Below, piece by piece: positions 1 through 9,341 of a stretch of 64,000 nt of DNA (within the stretch, counting starts at the first letter, position 1; each line of letters opens with the position of its first letter). Under the pieces are notes generated by a model. That model saw nothing but the letters and a program-made list of their open reading frames with translations. It was not told the origin of the DNA and made no database searches. Location: positions 383,640-447,639 of the forward strand of contig JALBVF010000002.1 in the NCBI GenBank assembly GCA_025050535.1. The letters are read 5' to 3'. The position numbers and the translations under genes were made by a program. The stretch comes from Candidatus Protistibacter heckmannii (GTDB lineage: Bacteria; Pseudomonadota; Gammaproteobacteria; Burkholderiales; Burkholderiaceae).

Positions 1-398
1 TCCTGCGCGGCGGCAAGGCGCACAACTACGATGCCGCCAGCGTGCAGGCCGCCAGCGAGGACATCTCCAAGGCCGGCCTCGCGCCCAAGGTGATGATCGA
101 CGCCTCCCACGCCAACAGCAGCAAGAAGCACGAGAACCAGATTCCCGTGTGCGCCGACATCGGCAAGCAGGTGGCGGGTGGGGACGACCGCATCATCGGC
201 GTGATGGTCGAATCGCATCTCGTCGCCGGTCGCCAGGACCATGCCGCCGGCTCTCCAGTGGACAAGCTGACCTACGGCCAGAGCGTCACCGACGCCTGCA
301 TCGGCTGGGAAGAATCGGTGCGCGTGCTCGAGGCACTGGCCGAATCGGTGGCGCAGCGCCGCCGCCTGCGCGACCGCAGCGATCTGTCGGTGAAGTAA
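1..398 (+). CDS. aroG: 3-deoxy-7-phosphoheptulonate (DAHP) synthase, C-terminal part
   Basis: This is the last 131 codons of a class I DAHP synthase; the 5' part lies outside the window and the first complete codon is at position 3. The enzyme condenses phosphoenolpyruvate and erythrose 4-phosphate, the first step of the shikimate pathway. The visible sequence holds the family's C-terminal signatures: LRGGKAHNYD, then MIDASHANSSKKHENQ, then GVMVESHLVAGRQD, and the closing LTYGQSVTDACIGWEES. The frame is open to a TAA stop at 396-398. Which paralogue (AroF, AroG or AroH type) cannot be told from this part, so the symbol is by similarity only. Confidence 0.93.
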   Translation, partial: LRGGKAHNYDAASVQAASEDISKAGLAPKVMIDASHANSSKKHENQIPVCADIGKQVAGGDDRIIGVMVESHLVAGRQDHAAGSPVDKLTYGQSVTDACIGWEESVRVLEALAESVAQRRRLRDRSDLSVK

Positions 399-435
399 AG
401 AGGTAAAGCGCGGCCGCGCACGCGGCGGTCCGTGC

Positions 436-507
436 GACGGAACGCCCGACGGTGTTCCGTCCACCTTCCCTCCTCCCGCGGCTCCACCATGGAGCCGCGG
501 GAGGAGG
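436..507. promoter_or_regulatory. Two consecutive hairpins after aroG, the second a perfect 17-bp stem
   Basis: Inverted repeats 436-443/454-461 (GACGGAAC and its complement) and 469-485/491-507 (17 bp, no mismatch, 5-nt loop ACCAT) follow the aroG stop. There is no T-tract, so this is not a textbook intrinsic terminator, although it may still end or stabilise the aroG message. The right arm of the second hairpin contains GGGAGGAGG, the only good ribosome binding site for the ORF starting at 513. The fold could therefore mask that site. Confidence 0.6.
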
Positions 508-512
508 AAACG

Positions 513-833
513 ATGAAGCATCTGATGGTTGCCGCGGCGCGCTCGGAAGTGACGTGCAGCGCGTCCGAGCAGGGCATGCGTGACGGCGTGGTCAACGACG
601 CCGTGCGTAGGACGGTGGAGCTGTGCAGCATGTCCGCGCCCGGCAGGACCGTGTCCGAGGCATGCAAGCACCAGGTCCGGGTGTATTGCCGGGCCTACGA
701 GACCTGGCGCTCCCATGCCATGGCCTGCAGCATCCTCGCCGCACGGCCCGACCGCCTGCCCTGGACCCGGCAGCCAACGCCCTTAGGCTCCAACTACAAA
801 TCCTGTTTTGCATATGCTGAGCCGCTGGCCTAG
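513..833 (+). CDS. Hypothetical protein, about 106 residues
   Basis: This small ORF starts with ATG six bases after a strong GGAGGA site and ends at TAG in the space between aroG and the convergent cobalamin adenosyltransferase gene. The protein begins MKHLMVAAARSE, has five cysteines spread along its length and is moderately charged. I recognise no domain, signal peptide or membrane segment. Support is limited to the ribosome binding site and the open frame. In such GC-rich DNA a 106-codon ORF can arise by chance, and its end overlaps an inverted repeat. It may be a remnant or not a gene at all. Confidence 0.3.
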   Translation: MKHLMVAAARSEVTCSASEQGMRDGVVNDAVRRTVELCSMSAPGRTVSEACKHQVRVYCRAYETWRSHAMACSILAARPDRLPWTRQPTPLGSNYKSCFAYAEPLA

Positions 834-844
834 CGGCTCAGCAT
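814..844. terminator. 13-bp perfect inverted repeat at the end of the cobalamin adenosyltransferase gene
   Basis: ATGCTGAGCCGCT at 814-826 and its exact complement at 832-844 enclose a 5-base loop. The repeat spans the stop codon (838-840) of the minus-strand gene and the last codons of the plus-strand small ORF. There is no T-run on either side. It may be a transcript 3'-end hairpin for the convergent genes. Confidence 0.45.
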
Positions 845-1383
845 TCGTGCTTCCACAGCACGTCGCTGCCGCCGTTTGCGCGGTTGAGCACGCGTGCCAG
901 CACGAAGAGCAGATCTGAGAGCCGGTTGGTGTAGAGGCGCGGCGCTTCGTTCAATGTCTCGGCCTTGCCGAGCGCGACGATGTCCCGCTCGGCCCGCCGG
1001 CACACGGTGCGGCAGACGTGGGCCAGGGCGGCGGCGCGGCTGCCGCCCGGCAGGATGAATTCCTTGAGGCGCGGCAGATCGGCGTTCCAGGCGGCGAGCC
1101 AAGCGTCGAGCTGCGCGACGCGCTCTTCCTTGAGCAGCGCATAGCCCGGCACGGAGAGCTCCCCGCCCAGGTCGAAGAGGTCGTGCTGGATGGAGAGCAG
1201 GGCCTCGCTCACGTCCCCGAGCAGGTTTTCCGCGAGGAGCATGCCGAGATTGGAGTTGAGTTCGTCGACGTCGCCGATGGCCTGGATGCGCAGATGGTCC
1301 TTGGGCACACGGCTGCCGTCGCCCAGGCTGGTGCTGCCGTCGTCGCCGGTGCGGGTGGTGATACTGGAGAGGCGGTTGCCCAT
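838..1383 (-). CDS. Cob(I)yrinic acid a,c-diamide / cobalamin adenosyltransferase, PduO type
   Basis: The 181-residue protein transfers the adenosyl group of ATP to cob(I)alamin to make coenzyme B12 in the cytosol. It carries the PduO-family N-terminal ATP loop TRTGDDGSTSLGDGSRV (about residues 11-27), the helix IGDVDELNSNLG, the conserved RRAERDIV and NRLSDLLFVLAR near the C-terminus. Length is normal for the family. It is the last gene of a minus-strand unit yhdP-nit-cob, 19 bases after the nitrilase gene. The gene looks intact. EutT and CobA types are unrelated folds and do not fit. Confidence 0.93.
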   Translation of the reverse strand: MGNRLSSITTRTGDDGSTSLGDGSRVPKDHLRIQAIGDVDELNSNLGMLLAENLLGDVSEALLSIQHDLFDLGGELSVPGYALLKEERVAQLDAWLAAWNADLPRLKEFILPGGSRAAALAHVCRTVCRRAERDIVALGKAETLNEAPRLYTNRLSDLLFVLARVLNRANGGSDVLWKHEC

Positions 1384-1402
1384 GGCTGCGTCGCCGGTGC
1401 GC

Positions 1403-2248
1403 TCAGAGCACGCGGTGTTCGAGCGCCGGCAGCTTGGCGCGGATGTCGGCGGTGCGCGCGGTGTCGATCTCGCCGGCCACCAGGCCTTCGCCCTCGGGAA
1501 GCTGGGCGACGATCTCGCCCCAGGGGTCGATCAGCATGGAGTGACCCCAGGTGCGGCGGCCGTTCTCGTGCGTGCCGCCTTGCGCCGAGGCCAGGACGTA
1601 GCACTGATTCTCGATGGCGCGGGCGCGCAGCAGGATTTCCCAGTGGACCTTGCCGGTGCCGTAGGTGAAGGCGGCGGGCACCATGATCAGGTCCAGCGGC
1701 TTGTCCGCGCCCATCGCGCGGTAGAGCTCGGGGAAGCGCAGGTCGTAGCAGACCGAGAGGCCCACGCGGTAACGCGCGCCGTCCGCGTCCACCTCGGCGA
1801 CCACCGGTGTGTCGCCGGCGGAGATGGTGCGCGCCTCGTCGTATTCCTCGCGGCCCGAGGCGTAGCGGAAGAGATGGATCTTGTCGTAGCGGGCGTGGCG
1901 TTTGCCATCCGGGCCGTAGACCAGCACGGTGTTGGCGACCTTGGCGGGATCAGGCACGGCCAGCGGTATCGTGCCTGCCAGCAGCCAGACCTTGACCTCG
2001 GCGGCGAAGGCGGCGAGCGCGGCCTGCATCTGGCCTTCGCCGTCGGCCTCGCGGATCGCGACCTTGTCGCTCTCCTGGCGGCCCATCAGGCAGAAGTATT
2101 CGGGCAGCAGGATCAGCCGCGCGCCGCCGGCAGCAGCTTGGCGGGCGAGCTCGAGGCCGCGCTGGAGATTGGCGGCGGCGTCGCAGCCGCTGACGGTCTG
2201 CACAGCGGCGACCTTGAGTCTGGAGGAAGCTTGGGTGGCGCTCATCAT
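1403..2248 (-). CDS. Carbon-nitrogen hydrolase (Nit/omega-amidase-like branch)
   Basis: This 281-residue protein belongs to the nitrilase superfamily, cytosolic amidases that work through a Glu-Lys-Cys triad. All three are visible: Glu50 in LLPEYF, Lys123 in YDKIHLF, and Cys167 in [13 protein letters not shown]. That last motif is typical of the Nit1/Nit2 branch, whose known members repair deaminated glutathione or act as omega-amidases. The exact substrate here is inferred. The ATG overlaps the yhdP stop by four bases (ATGA), so translation is probably coupled to yhdP. The gene is intact. Confidence 0.9.
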   Translation of the reverse strand: MMSATQASSRLKVAAVQTVSGCDAAANLQRGLELARQAAAGGARLILLPEYFCLMGRQESDKVAIREADGEGQMQAALAAFAAEVKVWLLAGTIPLAVPDPAKVANTVLVYGPDGKRHARYDKIHLFRYASGREEYDEARTISAGDTPVVAEVDADGARYRVGLSVCYDLRFPELYRAMGADKPLDLIMVPAAFTYGTGKVHWEILLRARAIENQCYVLASAQGGTHENGRRTWGHSMLIDPWGEIVAQLPEGEGLVAGEIDTARTADIRAKLPALEHRVL

Positions 2249-5200
2249 TTCTTGCCGGCTTCGTTCTTGGCGTCGGCCGGTTGGGATTTGGTGTGTTGGA
2301 TCTGCGGATCGGCCCAGGAGCCGGTGATAGTGTATTCCTGACGGAAGGCCTGGCCCAGCGAGTCACCAAACACAAGCTGCGCGAGCAACGTGCCGATGCC
2401 CAGCACCGGGTTGACCACCGCATAGGCGATCGATGCCGAGCCGGCGTTGATGTTGGGCAGCACTTCCACGGTCAGATCCTGCGTTTCGCGCGGGATGTCG
2501 GCCTTGCCGGTCATCTTCAGCGTGGCGTAGGGCGTGAGCATGATGAAATCGTTGGTCTGCGCCAGGCCATTCTCGATATTCGCCGTGGCCGAGACGCTGT
2601 CGAAGGCGGTGCCCTGTGCGGCCAGGCCCTTTAGGTCGAAGATGGCCAGACGCGTGAGGCCCTGGAAGCTGAGCACGCCGAGCAGCTTGGCGATGCCCGG
2701 GTCGACCTTGAGCAGCATGCCCTTGTTGAGCTCGAGCGCGAGCAGACCGCCGACCGTCGAATAGTCGATCAACAGCGGCGAGCCCTGCCACTGCAGCCGG
2801 CCCTCGAGCTTGCCGTAGCCGCCCGAGAGGGTCTTGGGCATGCCCAGGTGGTTGATCAGTTCGCCGGCGTCGGCGAGGGTGAGCTTGAAGGTCAGGGCGG
2901 TGCGCTTGCTTTCCTTGCCGCCCAGGCTGCGCGGCACACGCCAGTTGCCGCTGGCGCTGAGCGTGGCGGCGCGCTGCGAGATGCGCAGGTCGGAGAGCTC
3001 CCATTCGGGTTCACCGTCGCGGATGATGCTGCGCGCCTTCACCTCCAGCTTGCCCAGGGGCATGCCGTTGAGGTTGAACTCCTCGGCTTCCAGGTCGATC
3101 GAGGGGATTTCGCCCGAGCCGGTGGCGACGACGTTGCTCAGGTCTTCGTCCGCGGCCTGCGGAATGTTCAGGCGTGCGAGCCGCGCAGTGAGTTCGCCAA
3201 AGGGGATGGAGCGGCCCACGGGGCGCCAGCGCAGATAGCCGCTGACCTGCGGCGACTCGACGTTGGCCTGCCAGTTATTGTTGTTGCGCGAGATGCCGGC
3301 CACCACTTTGTGGAGCATGCGGTTGAAGAGCCTGAATTCGCCGGCGTTTAGGGCGATGCTGGTGGGCAGAAGGCTTTCGCCGAGGCTGACCGGGCGGCGC
3401 ACGCCCGGCGCACTGGACGCATTCGGCGCGGCTTCTTCGTCCTTGCCCATGGCGTCGGCGATGGCCGTCCGCCAGCCGTCGACGTCCAGCATGTCGATGG
3501 CGACGTTGGCGCGCACACCGTATTCCTCGTCCGGCGTGGGCTGGTTCACGCCGATGCCGCCGCTCAGCGCGCGCAGGCCGTCGGGGCCGCGTTCGAGTTC
3601 ATAGCGCGCATTGAGCAGGCCGCCGAGCTGCAGCAGGATTTCCTCGCGCCGGCTGCCGCTGGGCTGGCGCCATTCCAGGCGCGCCGGAAGCAAATTGGGC
3701 GCAGACTTCTCGAGCGGCGCGGGGAAGCTGCTGCCCAGGCCGCGCAGGTCGCTCTGCACGACGGCCTCGACGCCGGTCTTGCGCACCCGCACCACGCCAA
3801 GATAGCCGGCGCCGCCCTCGAGCTTGAGCGCGGCGCGTTCCAGCGCGCTGCCGGGCAGCGCCTGGCGCAGGCCGGCCACCGGCATGTTGCCGTTGAAGCT
3901 GATCTGCGCGGTGCCGTCAGCCAGCCCGCGGCCCGAGGCGCGGATGTCGCCGCCGAGCAGCCGGCCGCGCAGCTCGAAGGTGTTGTCGGTGAAATGGATT
4001 TCACCGCGCACACTGGTGAAGGGCGGCAGGTCTGGCGTCACGGCGACGCTGTTGTTGGCGACGGTGAAGCTGCCGTCGATCTTGCTGTGGCCGTCGTTGA
4101 GCGGCACCTTGAGCTTGAGCGCGAGCTTGCCTTGGCCCTGGACGTGGATGTCGGCGACCTGCGGCTTTTGCAGCGAGCCGTCCAGCGGCGTGGCGTGCAT
4201 GAAGCGCAGGAAGCCTTCGGTGGGGCCGTGGGCGCCGACGTCGAGCTCCAGCGCTGCGGTGCGCAGATAGAGGTCGGCGATGCGGCCCTTGGCGTGGTCG
4301 ATGACGACCGTGTTCGCCTTGCCTGCGCCGAGCGCCTCGCCGTGGTTCAGATCGATGTGCATCGCATGCTCGTCGAATTCGAGCTGGCCGTCGATGTTGT
4401 CGATCACCGGCCAGGGCCTGCCCGGGCCGGTGAGGATCTTGAAGCTGACCCTGGAGAGCGGCGCGGTGATGCGGAAGCGCCCGGTGGATGGTGTGGCGAA
4501 GGGGAAGTGGTCGATCTCGCCGGAGAAGTCGAGCTTCAGGCCGTTGGCATTGCCGCCGACGAGGGCGTCGGCCAGATATTGCTGCGCATGCTTGTTCAGC
4601 GTCGCCGGAAGATAGCGCCAGGCCTGGCTGGCGGCCACGCGCGGGAACTGGCCCTTGAGCTCGAGCGTGCCAGAGCCCTTGCCGCCGGCGTGGCCGTAGC
4701 TGCCGCTGAGCACGGCCTCGACGTCCTTGTTGGCGAGCTCGAGCTTCTTGGAGCTGACCTGGATCGCCTCGCCGGAGAGGCTCCAGAGCACGTCGCCGCG
4801 CAGCGTATCGAAGCGCAGGTCCTGCGGATCGAAGAGGCCGGGCAGGGCGAGCGTGACGCCGGTGGCGTCGAGCGCGAGCGTGCCGTGGTCCTGGTCGGCA
4901 TCGAGCTTGCCGGAGAGGCGGGTGAAGCCGGGCAGGGCCGGATGGCCGGGCCGGGCGCCCTTGCCCGCCGCCATGCCCACGCCGCGCAGCGTGGCCTGCA
5001 GGCGGAAGTGCGGGCGCTGCGCGCCGGCGCTGCGGTTGCCGATCAGCTTGCCGGCGTGCAGCAGGTCCATCAGGCGCGACAGGCTCAGGCCGCTGGCCGG
5101 CGCCTCCCAGCTAGCCTTGAAATCCTCGATGTCGCCGCTCAGCCCCGCGGACTGCAGCCAGCCGCGCACGCCCTTGCCCAGCGGCAGCGCGGCGGCGATG

Positions 5201-6492
5201 CCGGCGAGCGGTTCGAGTTCGATCATGGGCGCGGCCAGGCTGGCCTTGCGCGGCGTTGCGATCTCTTCGTCGGCGCCCGCGGCGGCATCGGCCGCAGCAG
5301 GCGTTGCAGGCGCGGTGGCCTTGGCCGAACCCGCGGCGCCCGCAGCCTTCGGCTGGACCGCGCCGGGAAGCCAGCCCAGGGTGAGCTTGCGCAGGGTGTG
5401 CGAGCCGGCGTCCGACTGCCAGGCCATGTCGCTCACGGTGATCGTCAGCAATTCCTTTTCGACGGATAAATCCACCTGGCCCTGCGCATGGCGCAGCGGC
5501 AGCGCTGGCAGCTCCTTGCCGAGCTTCAGGCCCTGGGTCTCGAGCTGGAAGGCGGTCTGGCCGCGCGACACCGCGCCGCCCGCGAAGCGCAGCTGACCCA
5601 CGCTGCTCAGGCGTCCGGCGCCGACTTTGGCGGCGAAGGGCAAGTAGGCGTTGAGTGCCTTGAGGTCCGCGCCCGGCAGCCGCCAGCGCGCCTCGCCCGA
5701 CCAGCCGCGCCAGTGACCGGGGCGCGAAAGCAGAGAATGCTGGAAGTCGGCTTCGAGATGCAGCGCGCAGGAGAGCTGCGGCGATTGCGCTTCGAGCCGG
5801 GCCACGTGGGCGTAGCCGTCGCGGCTCAAGGAGAGGTCGGCCACTTCCACCGCCAGCGGCGGCGCGCCGGTGACCGCGTCGCGCCAGCTCAGCTTTAGGC
5901 CCGAGATCATCGCGTAGTCCGCTTCCATCAGCCATTCGGGCAGGTCGGCGTCCTCGCCGGGATGGCGGTTGAGCTGGATGCCAGCGAGGCGGATCACGCC
6001 CTTGGCGTCGCGCTCGAGCTGCATGTCCGATTGCTTGATTCTCAGCCAGTTCAGGCGCGGCGCGAGCCAGAAGAGGGTGCGCCAGGAGAGGCCGCCGTCC
6101 AGGCTACCGATGGTCAGGCGCGGCGCCTGCTGGCCGGCGCGCAAGGAGATGTTGCGTGCATGGAAAACGGGCTGCAGGCCGTCCCAGCCGGTTTCGAGTT
6201 CAGCGATGCTGAGGCTGGCGCCGAGCTGGCGCGAGGCGAGGTCTTCGAGCCAGGCCTTGTTCTGTGCGAGTCTGGGCCAGGTGATGTGGATCGCGGTGGC
6301 GCAGAGCAGGAGCAGGCCGACGGAGCCGCGCAGCAGCCAGCGCCGCCCGCGCACGGAACCGGTGTACAGAACGGACCACCGCCGCTGCGGCGCGCCGGAC
6401 GGCGGCCCAGCGTCTGGCGCGCGGCCGGACTCTACGCCGGTGTCGCTGCTGGGCCTGCGTCTTGGCTGGGAGAGTTGCTCGCGACTCGACAT
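2245..6492 (-). CDS. yhdP: YhdP family AsmA-like envelope protein
   Basis: This 1415-residue protein has a single N-terminal membrane segment (RGSVGLLLLCATAIHITW, about residues 53-70) followed by a very long beta-rich periplasmic region. A central DUF3971-type region and a C-terminal AsmA-like part containing LTVEVLPNINAG follow. In E. coli, YhdP is one of the AsmA-like proteins that bridge the inner and outer membranes and move phospholipids outward. The family is usually about 1250-1450 residues, so it is full length. The chosen ATG at 6492 leaves a charged 50-residue cytosolic tail; a later start is possible because the space to the divergent glnE is very short. Confidence 0.9.
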   Translation of the reverse strand: MSSREQLSQPRRRPSSDTGVESGRAPDAGPPSGAPQRRWSVLYTGSVRGRRWLLRGSVGLLLLCATAIHITWPRLAQNKAWLEDLASRQLGASLSIAELETGWDGLQPVFHARNISLRAGQQAPRLTIGSLDGGLSWRTLFWLAPRLNWLRIKQSDMQLERDAKGVIRLAGIQLNRHPGEDADLPEWLMEADYAMISGLKLSWRDAVTGAPPLAVEVADLSLSRDGYAHVARLEAQSPQLSCALHLEADFQHSLLSRPGHWRGWSGEARWRLPGADLKALNAYLPFAAKVGAGRLSSVGQLRFAGGAVSRGQTAFQLETQGLKLGKELPALPLRHAQGQVDLSVEKELLTITVSDMAWQSDAGSHTLRKLTLGWLPGAVQPKAAGAAGSAKATAPATPAAADAAAGADEEIATPRKASLAAPMIELEPLAGIAAALPLGKGVRGWLQSAGLSGDIEDFKASWEAPASGLSLSRLMDLLHAGKLIGNRSAGAQRPHFRLQATLRGVGMAAGKGARPGHPALPGFTRLSGKLDADQDHGTLALDATGVTLALPGLFDPQDLRFDTLRGDVLWSLSGEAIQVSSKKLELANKDVEAVLSGSYGHAGGKGSGTLELKGQFPRVAASQAWRYLPATLNKHAQQYLADALVGGNANGLKLDFSGEIDHFPFATPSTGRFRITAPLSRVSFKILTGPGRPWPVIDNIDGQLEFDEHAMHIDLNHGEALGAGKANTVVIDHAKGRIADLYLRTAALELDVGAHGPTEGFLRFMHATPLDGSLQKPQVADIHVQGQGKLALKLKVPLNDGHSKIDGSFTVANNSVAVTPDLPPFTSVRGEIHFTDNTFELRGRLLGGDIRASGRGLADGTAQISFNGNMPVAGLRQALPGSALERAALKLEGGAGYLGVVRVRKTGVEAVVQSDLRGLGSSFPAPLEKSAPNLLPARLEWRQPSGSRREEILLQLGGLLNARYELERGPDGLRALSGGIGVNQPTPDEEYGVRANVAIDMLDVDGWRTAIADAMGKDEEAAPNASSAPGVRRPVSLGESLLPTSIALNAGEFRLFNRMLHKVVAGISRNNNNWQANVESPQVSGYLRWRPVGRSIPFGELTARLARLNIPQAADEDLSNVVATGSGEIPSIDLEAEEFNLNGMPLGKLEVKARSIIRDGEPEWELSDLRISQRAATLSASGNWRVPRSLGGKESKRTALTFKLTLADAGELINHLGMPKTLSGGYGKLEGRLQWQGSPLLIDYSTVGGLLALELNKGMLLKVDPGIAKLLGVLSFQGLTRLAIFDLKGLAAQGTAFDSVSATANIENGLAQTNDFIMLTPYATLKMTGKADIPRETQDLTVEVLPNINAGSASIAYAVVNPVLGIGTLLAQLVFGDSLGQAFRQEYTITGSWADPQIQHTKSQPADAKNEAGKK

Positions 6493-6545
6493 GCACTATG
6501 TGGTTCAATAGTACTCTCGAATGTACCACACGCGGAATTGCCCCT

Positions 6546-9329
6546 GTGACCCCGCCCAACCCCGATTCGCTGCTCGCTCCCGACTATTCCCGTTATGCCC
6601 GCCGTCTGCTCCAGGCGCGTCCCACCCTGACGGCGCGGCTCGAGGAAATGGCCCTGGGCCCGTGGAGCGCTCAAAGCCTGAAGGAGCGGCTGCTGGCGCT
6701 CGAGGCTGAGGGCGCGGAGGTGGATGGCGAGGCGCGGCTGATGTGCGCGTTGCGCCTGTTACGCGCGGAAGTTATGCTCAGCCTGATCGAGCGCGACCTG
6801 CGCGGCGCGGCCGACCTGGCCGAAGTGACCGAAACCATGACGCTGCTGGCCGAGCTTGCGGTGCAGCATGCGCTGAAGTTCACGCACGCCGCGCTGACGG
6901 CGCGGCACGGCCGGCCGCTTTCGCCCGCCGGCGATGAAATGCCCCTGCTGGTGGTGGGCATGGGAAAGCTCGGCGGCCGCGAGCTCAATGTTTCCTCCGA
7001 TATCGATTTGATATTTCTTTATGAAGAGGAAGGCGACACGGCGGCCGTCGAGGGGCAGATCGCGCTGTCCTGCCATGAATTCTTCGTGCGGCTCGGCCGC
7101 CGGCTGATGTACATCCTCTCCGAGACCACTGCCGACGGCTTCGTCTTCCGCGTCGACATGCGGCTGCGGCCAAACGGCGCGTCCGGCCCGCTGGCGGTGA
7201 GCCTGACGATGCTGGAGGAGTACTTCCTCGTGCAGGGCCGCGAATGGGAGCGCTACGCCTGGATCAAGGGCCGGCTGATTTCCGAGACCGTGTCCTCGGG
7301 CGCGGTGCGCGCGGCGGCCGAGCTCGACAAGCTGGCCGGCGCCTTCGTCTACCGGCGCTATCTGGACTTCGGCGTGATCGACGCGCTGCGCGGCCTGCAC
7401 GCCCAGATCCGCGCAGAGGCAACCAAGAAGGAATACGGCGCGCCGGGCGCGCTCTTCGCCAAACCCGGTGCGCACAACGGTGCGCACGCCGCCCACGGCG
7501 CGGCGGCCAACATCAAGCTGGGCCGTGGCGGCATCCGCGAGGTGGAGTTCATCGCCCAGGTCTTCCAGTTGATCCGCGGCGGCCAGGAGCTGGCGCTGCG
7601 TGTGCTGCCCACGCTCGAGGTGCTCGCGCGGCTGGCCGAGCGCGACCTGCTTCCCGCCGACTGCACCCGCGAACTCGACCAGGCCTACCGCTTCCTGCGC
7701 ACCGTCGAGCATCGGCTGCAATATCTGGACGACGCCCAGACCCACACCCTGCCCAACGATCCCGCCGATCTGGAGCGCATCGCCAAGTCGCTTGGCCATG
7801 CCTCCTCCGCGGACTTCCTCGAGGCGCTGGCGCGAGTGCAGCAGACGGTGCAGACGCGCTTCGACGACATCTTTGCCACGCCCGATCTAGGCGAGGGCTC
7901 CGACAACCCGCAGGAAGAGCTCGCCCTGGCGCCCGAGGCGGTGCTCAAGCGGCTGGAGGCCTGCCGCGCCTCGGCGCGCTACCGCGCCCTGTCCGACGTG
8001 AGCCGCGCCCGTTTCGATAAATTGGCCGACTTGTCCATCCAGATGGTGCTCAAGCAGCATCAGAGCGAGGAGTGCACGGGGGAGCGCGCCGCACGCGTGA
8101 TCGCCTTTCTCGAGGCGATCGGACGCCGCGCCTCCTATCTGGCGCTGCTGGCGGAATATCCGCAGGCGCTGGCGCGCGTGGTGCACGTGCTCTCGGCCTC
8201 GCGCTGGGCGGCCGGCTATCTCACGAGCCATCCGCAGCTGCTCGACGAACTGCTCGACGAGATCGACCTGGCCGACGACTTCGACCCCGCCACCTACTGG
8301 AGCGACTTCTCCGCCCAGCTCGGCGGCCGGCTCGACCAGGCCGAGGGCAATATCGAACTGCAGATGGACCTGCTGCGCCAGGCGCAGCACGCCGAGACCT
8401 TCCGCATCCTGCTCCAGGATCTGCAGGGCCGCCTCGCGGTGGAGCAGATCAGCGACCGGCTCTCGGAGCTGGCCGACACGCTGCTGCGCATCACGCTGGA
8501 CGTCGTCTGGTGGCAGCTGCCGGCGCGGCCCCGCGCGGCGCCGCGCTTCGCCGTCATCGCCTACGGCAAGCTTGGCGGCAAGGAGCTGGGCTACGCCTCG
8601 GACCTCGACCTGATCTTCCTCTATCACGACGACGTCGAGCGCGCAGCGGAGATCTATTTCTCCTACGCGCGCAAGGTCATCAGCTGGCTCACGAGCCACA
8701 GCGCCGCCGGCACGTTCTACGAAGTGGACACGCGGCTGCGGCCCAACGGCGAGGCCGGCCTGCTGGTCACAGAGATGGACTCCTTCCGCCGCTATCAGCT
8801 GCGCGAGGGCGACAACAGCGCCTGGCTCTGGGAGCATCAGGCGCTCACGCGGGCGCGCTTCGCCGCCGGCGACGCGGCGCTGGGCAAGGAATTCGAGGCC
8901 GTGCGCGACCAGGTTCTGCGCCAGCCGCGCGACGCAGCGACGCTGCGCGCGGAGATCACGGCGATGCGCCAGCGCGTGCTCGACGGCCATCCCAACCGTG
9001 GCCAGCTCTTCGACCTCAAGCACGACCGGGGCGGCATGGTCGACATCGAATTCATCGTCCAGTACCTCGTGCTGTTGCAAGGCGCGCGCCATGCGAAGAT
9101 GACGCGCAACAGCGGCAATATTGCGCTGCTGCATCAGGCCGGTGAGCTGGGTCTCGTGGACAAGGCCCTGGCCGACGAAGTGGCCGACGCCTACCGCAGC
9201 TTCCGCGCCCTGCAGCATGCCGCGCGCCTGGACGGAGCGGAGCATTCGCAGGTGGAGCCGGAGACGGTGGAGGCGGGGCGCGGGGCGGTGCTCGCGCTGT
9301 GGAAGGCGGTGCTGGAGCCGGCGGGCTGA
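6546..9329 (+). CDS. glnE: Bifunctional glutamine synthetase adenylyltransferase / deadenylase
   Basis: GlnE adds AMP to, and removes it from, glutamine synthetase in response to PII and glutamine, and so controls nitrogen assimilation. The protein has two nucleotidyltransferase halves. The deadenylase active site is GKLGGRELNVSSDIDL near residue 140, and the adenylylase site is GKLGGKELGYASDLDL near residue 673. Each is followed by a conserved C-terminal helical part such as GRGGIREVEFI. I prefer the GTG at 6546 (927 residues) because the sequence between it and the upstream ATG at 6498 is AT-richer and looks like promoter DNA. The frame is open further upstream to 6462. Intact. Confidence 0.92.
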   Translation: MTPPNPDSLLAPDYSRYARRLLQARPTLTARLEEMALGPWSAQSLKERLLALEAEGAEVDGEARLMCALRLLRAEVMLSLIERDLRGAADLAEVTETMTLLAELAVQHALKFTHAALTARHGRPLSPAGDEMPLLVVGMGKLGGRELNVSSDIDLIFLYEEEGDTAAVEGQIALSCHEFFVRLGRRLMYILSETTADGFVFRVDMRLRPNGASGPLAVSLTMLEEYFLVQGREWERYAWIKGRLISETVSSGAVRAAAELDKLAGAFVYRRYLDFGVIDALRGLHAQIRAEATKKEYGAPGALFAKPGAHNGAHAAHGAAANIKLGRGGIREVEFIAQVFQLIRGGQELALRVLPTLEVLARLAERDLLPADCTRELDQAYRFLRTVEHRLQYLDDAQTHTLPNDPADLERIAKSLGHASSADFLEALARVQQTVQTRFDDIFATPDLGEGSDNPQEELALAPEAVLKRLEACRASARYRALSDVSRARFDKLADLSIQMVLKQHQSEECTGERAARVIAFLEAIGRRASYLALLAEYPQALARVVHVLSASRWAAGYLTSHPQLLDELLDEIDLADDFDPATYWSDFSAQLGGRLDQAEGNIELQMDLLRQAQHAETFRILLQDLQGRLAVEQISDRLSELADTLLRITLDVVWWQLPARPRAAPRFAVIAYGKLGGKELGYASDLDLIFLYHDDVERAAEIYFSYARKVISWLTSHSAAGTFYEVDTRLRPNGEAGLLVTEMDSFRRYQLREGDNSAWLWEHQALTRARFAAGDAALGKEFEAVRDQVLRQPRDAATLRAEITAMRQRVLDGHPNRGQLFDLKHDRGGMVDIEFIVQYLVLLQGARHAKMTRNSGNIALLHQAGELGLVDKALADEVADAYRSFRALQHAARLDGAEHSQVEPETVEAGRGAVLALWKAVLEPAG

Positions 9330-9341
9330 GGCTGGCGCGGT

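Noticed and set aside
3994..5469. 491-codon plus-strand ORF
   Set aside because: It lies antisense to yhdP and has a composition typical of GC-rich shadow frames (Ala, Arg, Gly, Asp repeats, no domain). yhdP has recognisable family features.
7887..9245. 452-codon minus-strand ORF
   Set aside because: It is the antisense shadow of glnE; no family features.
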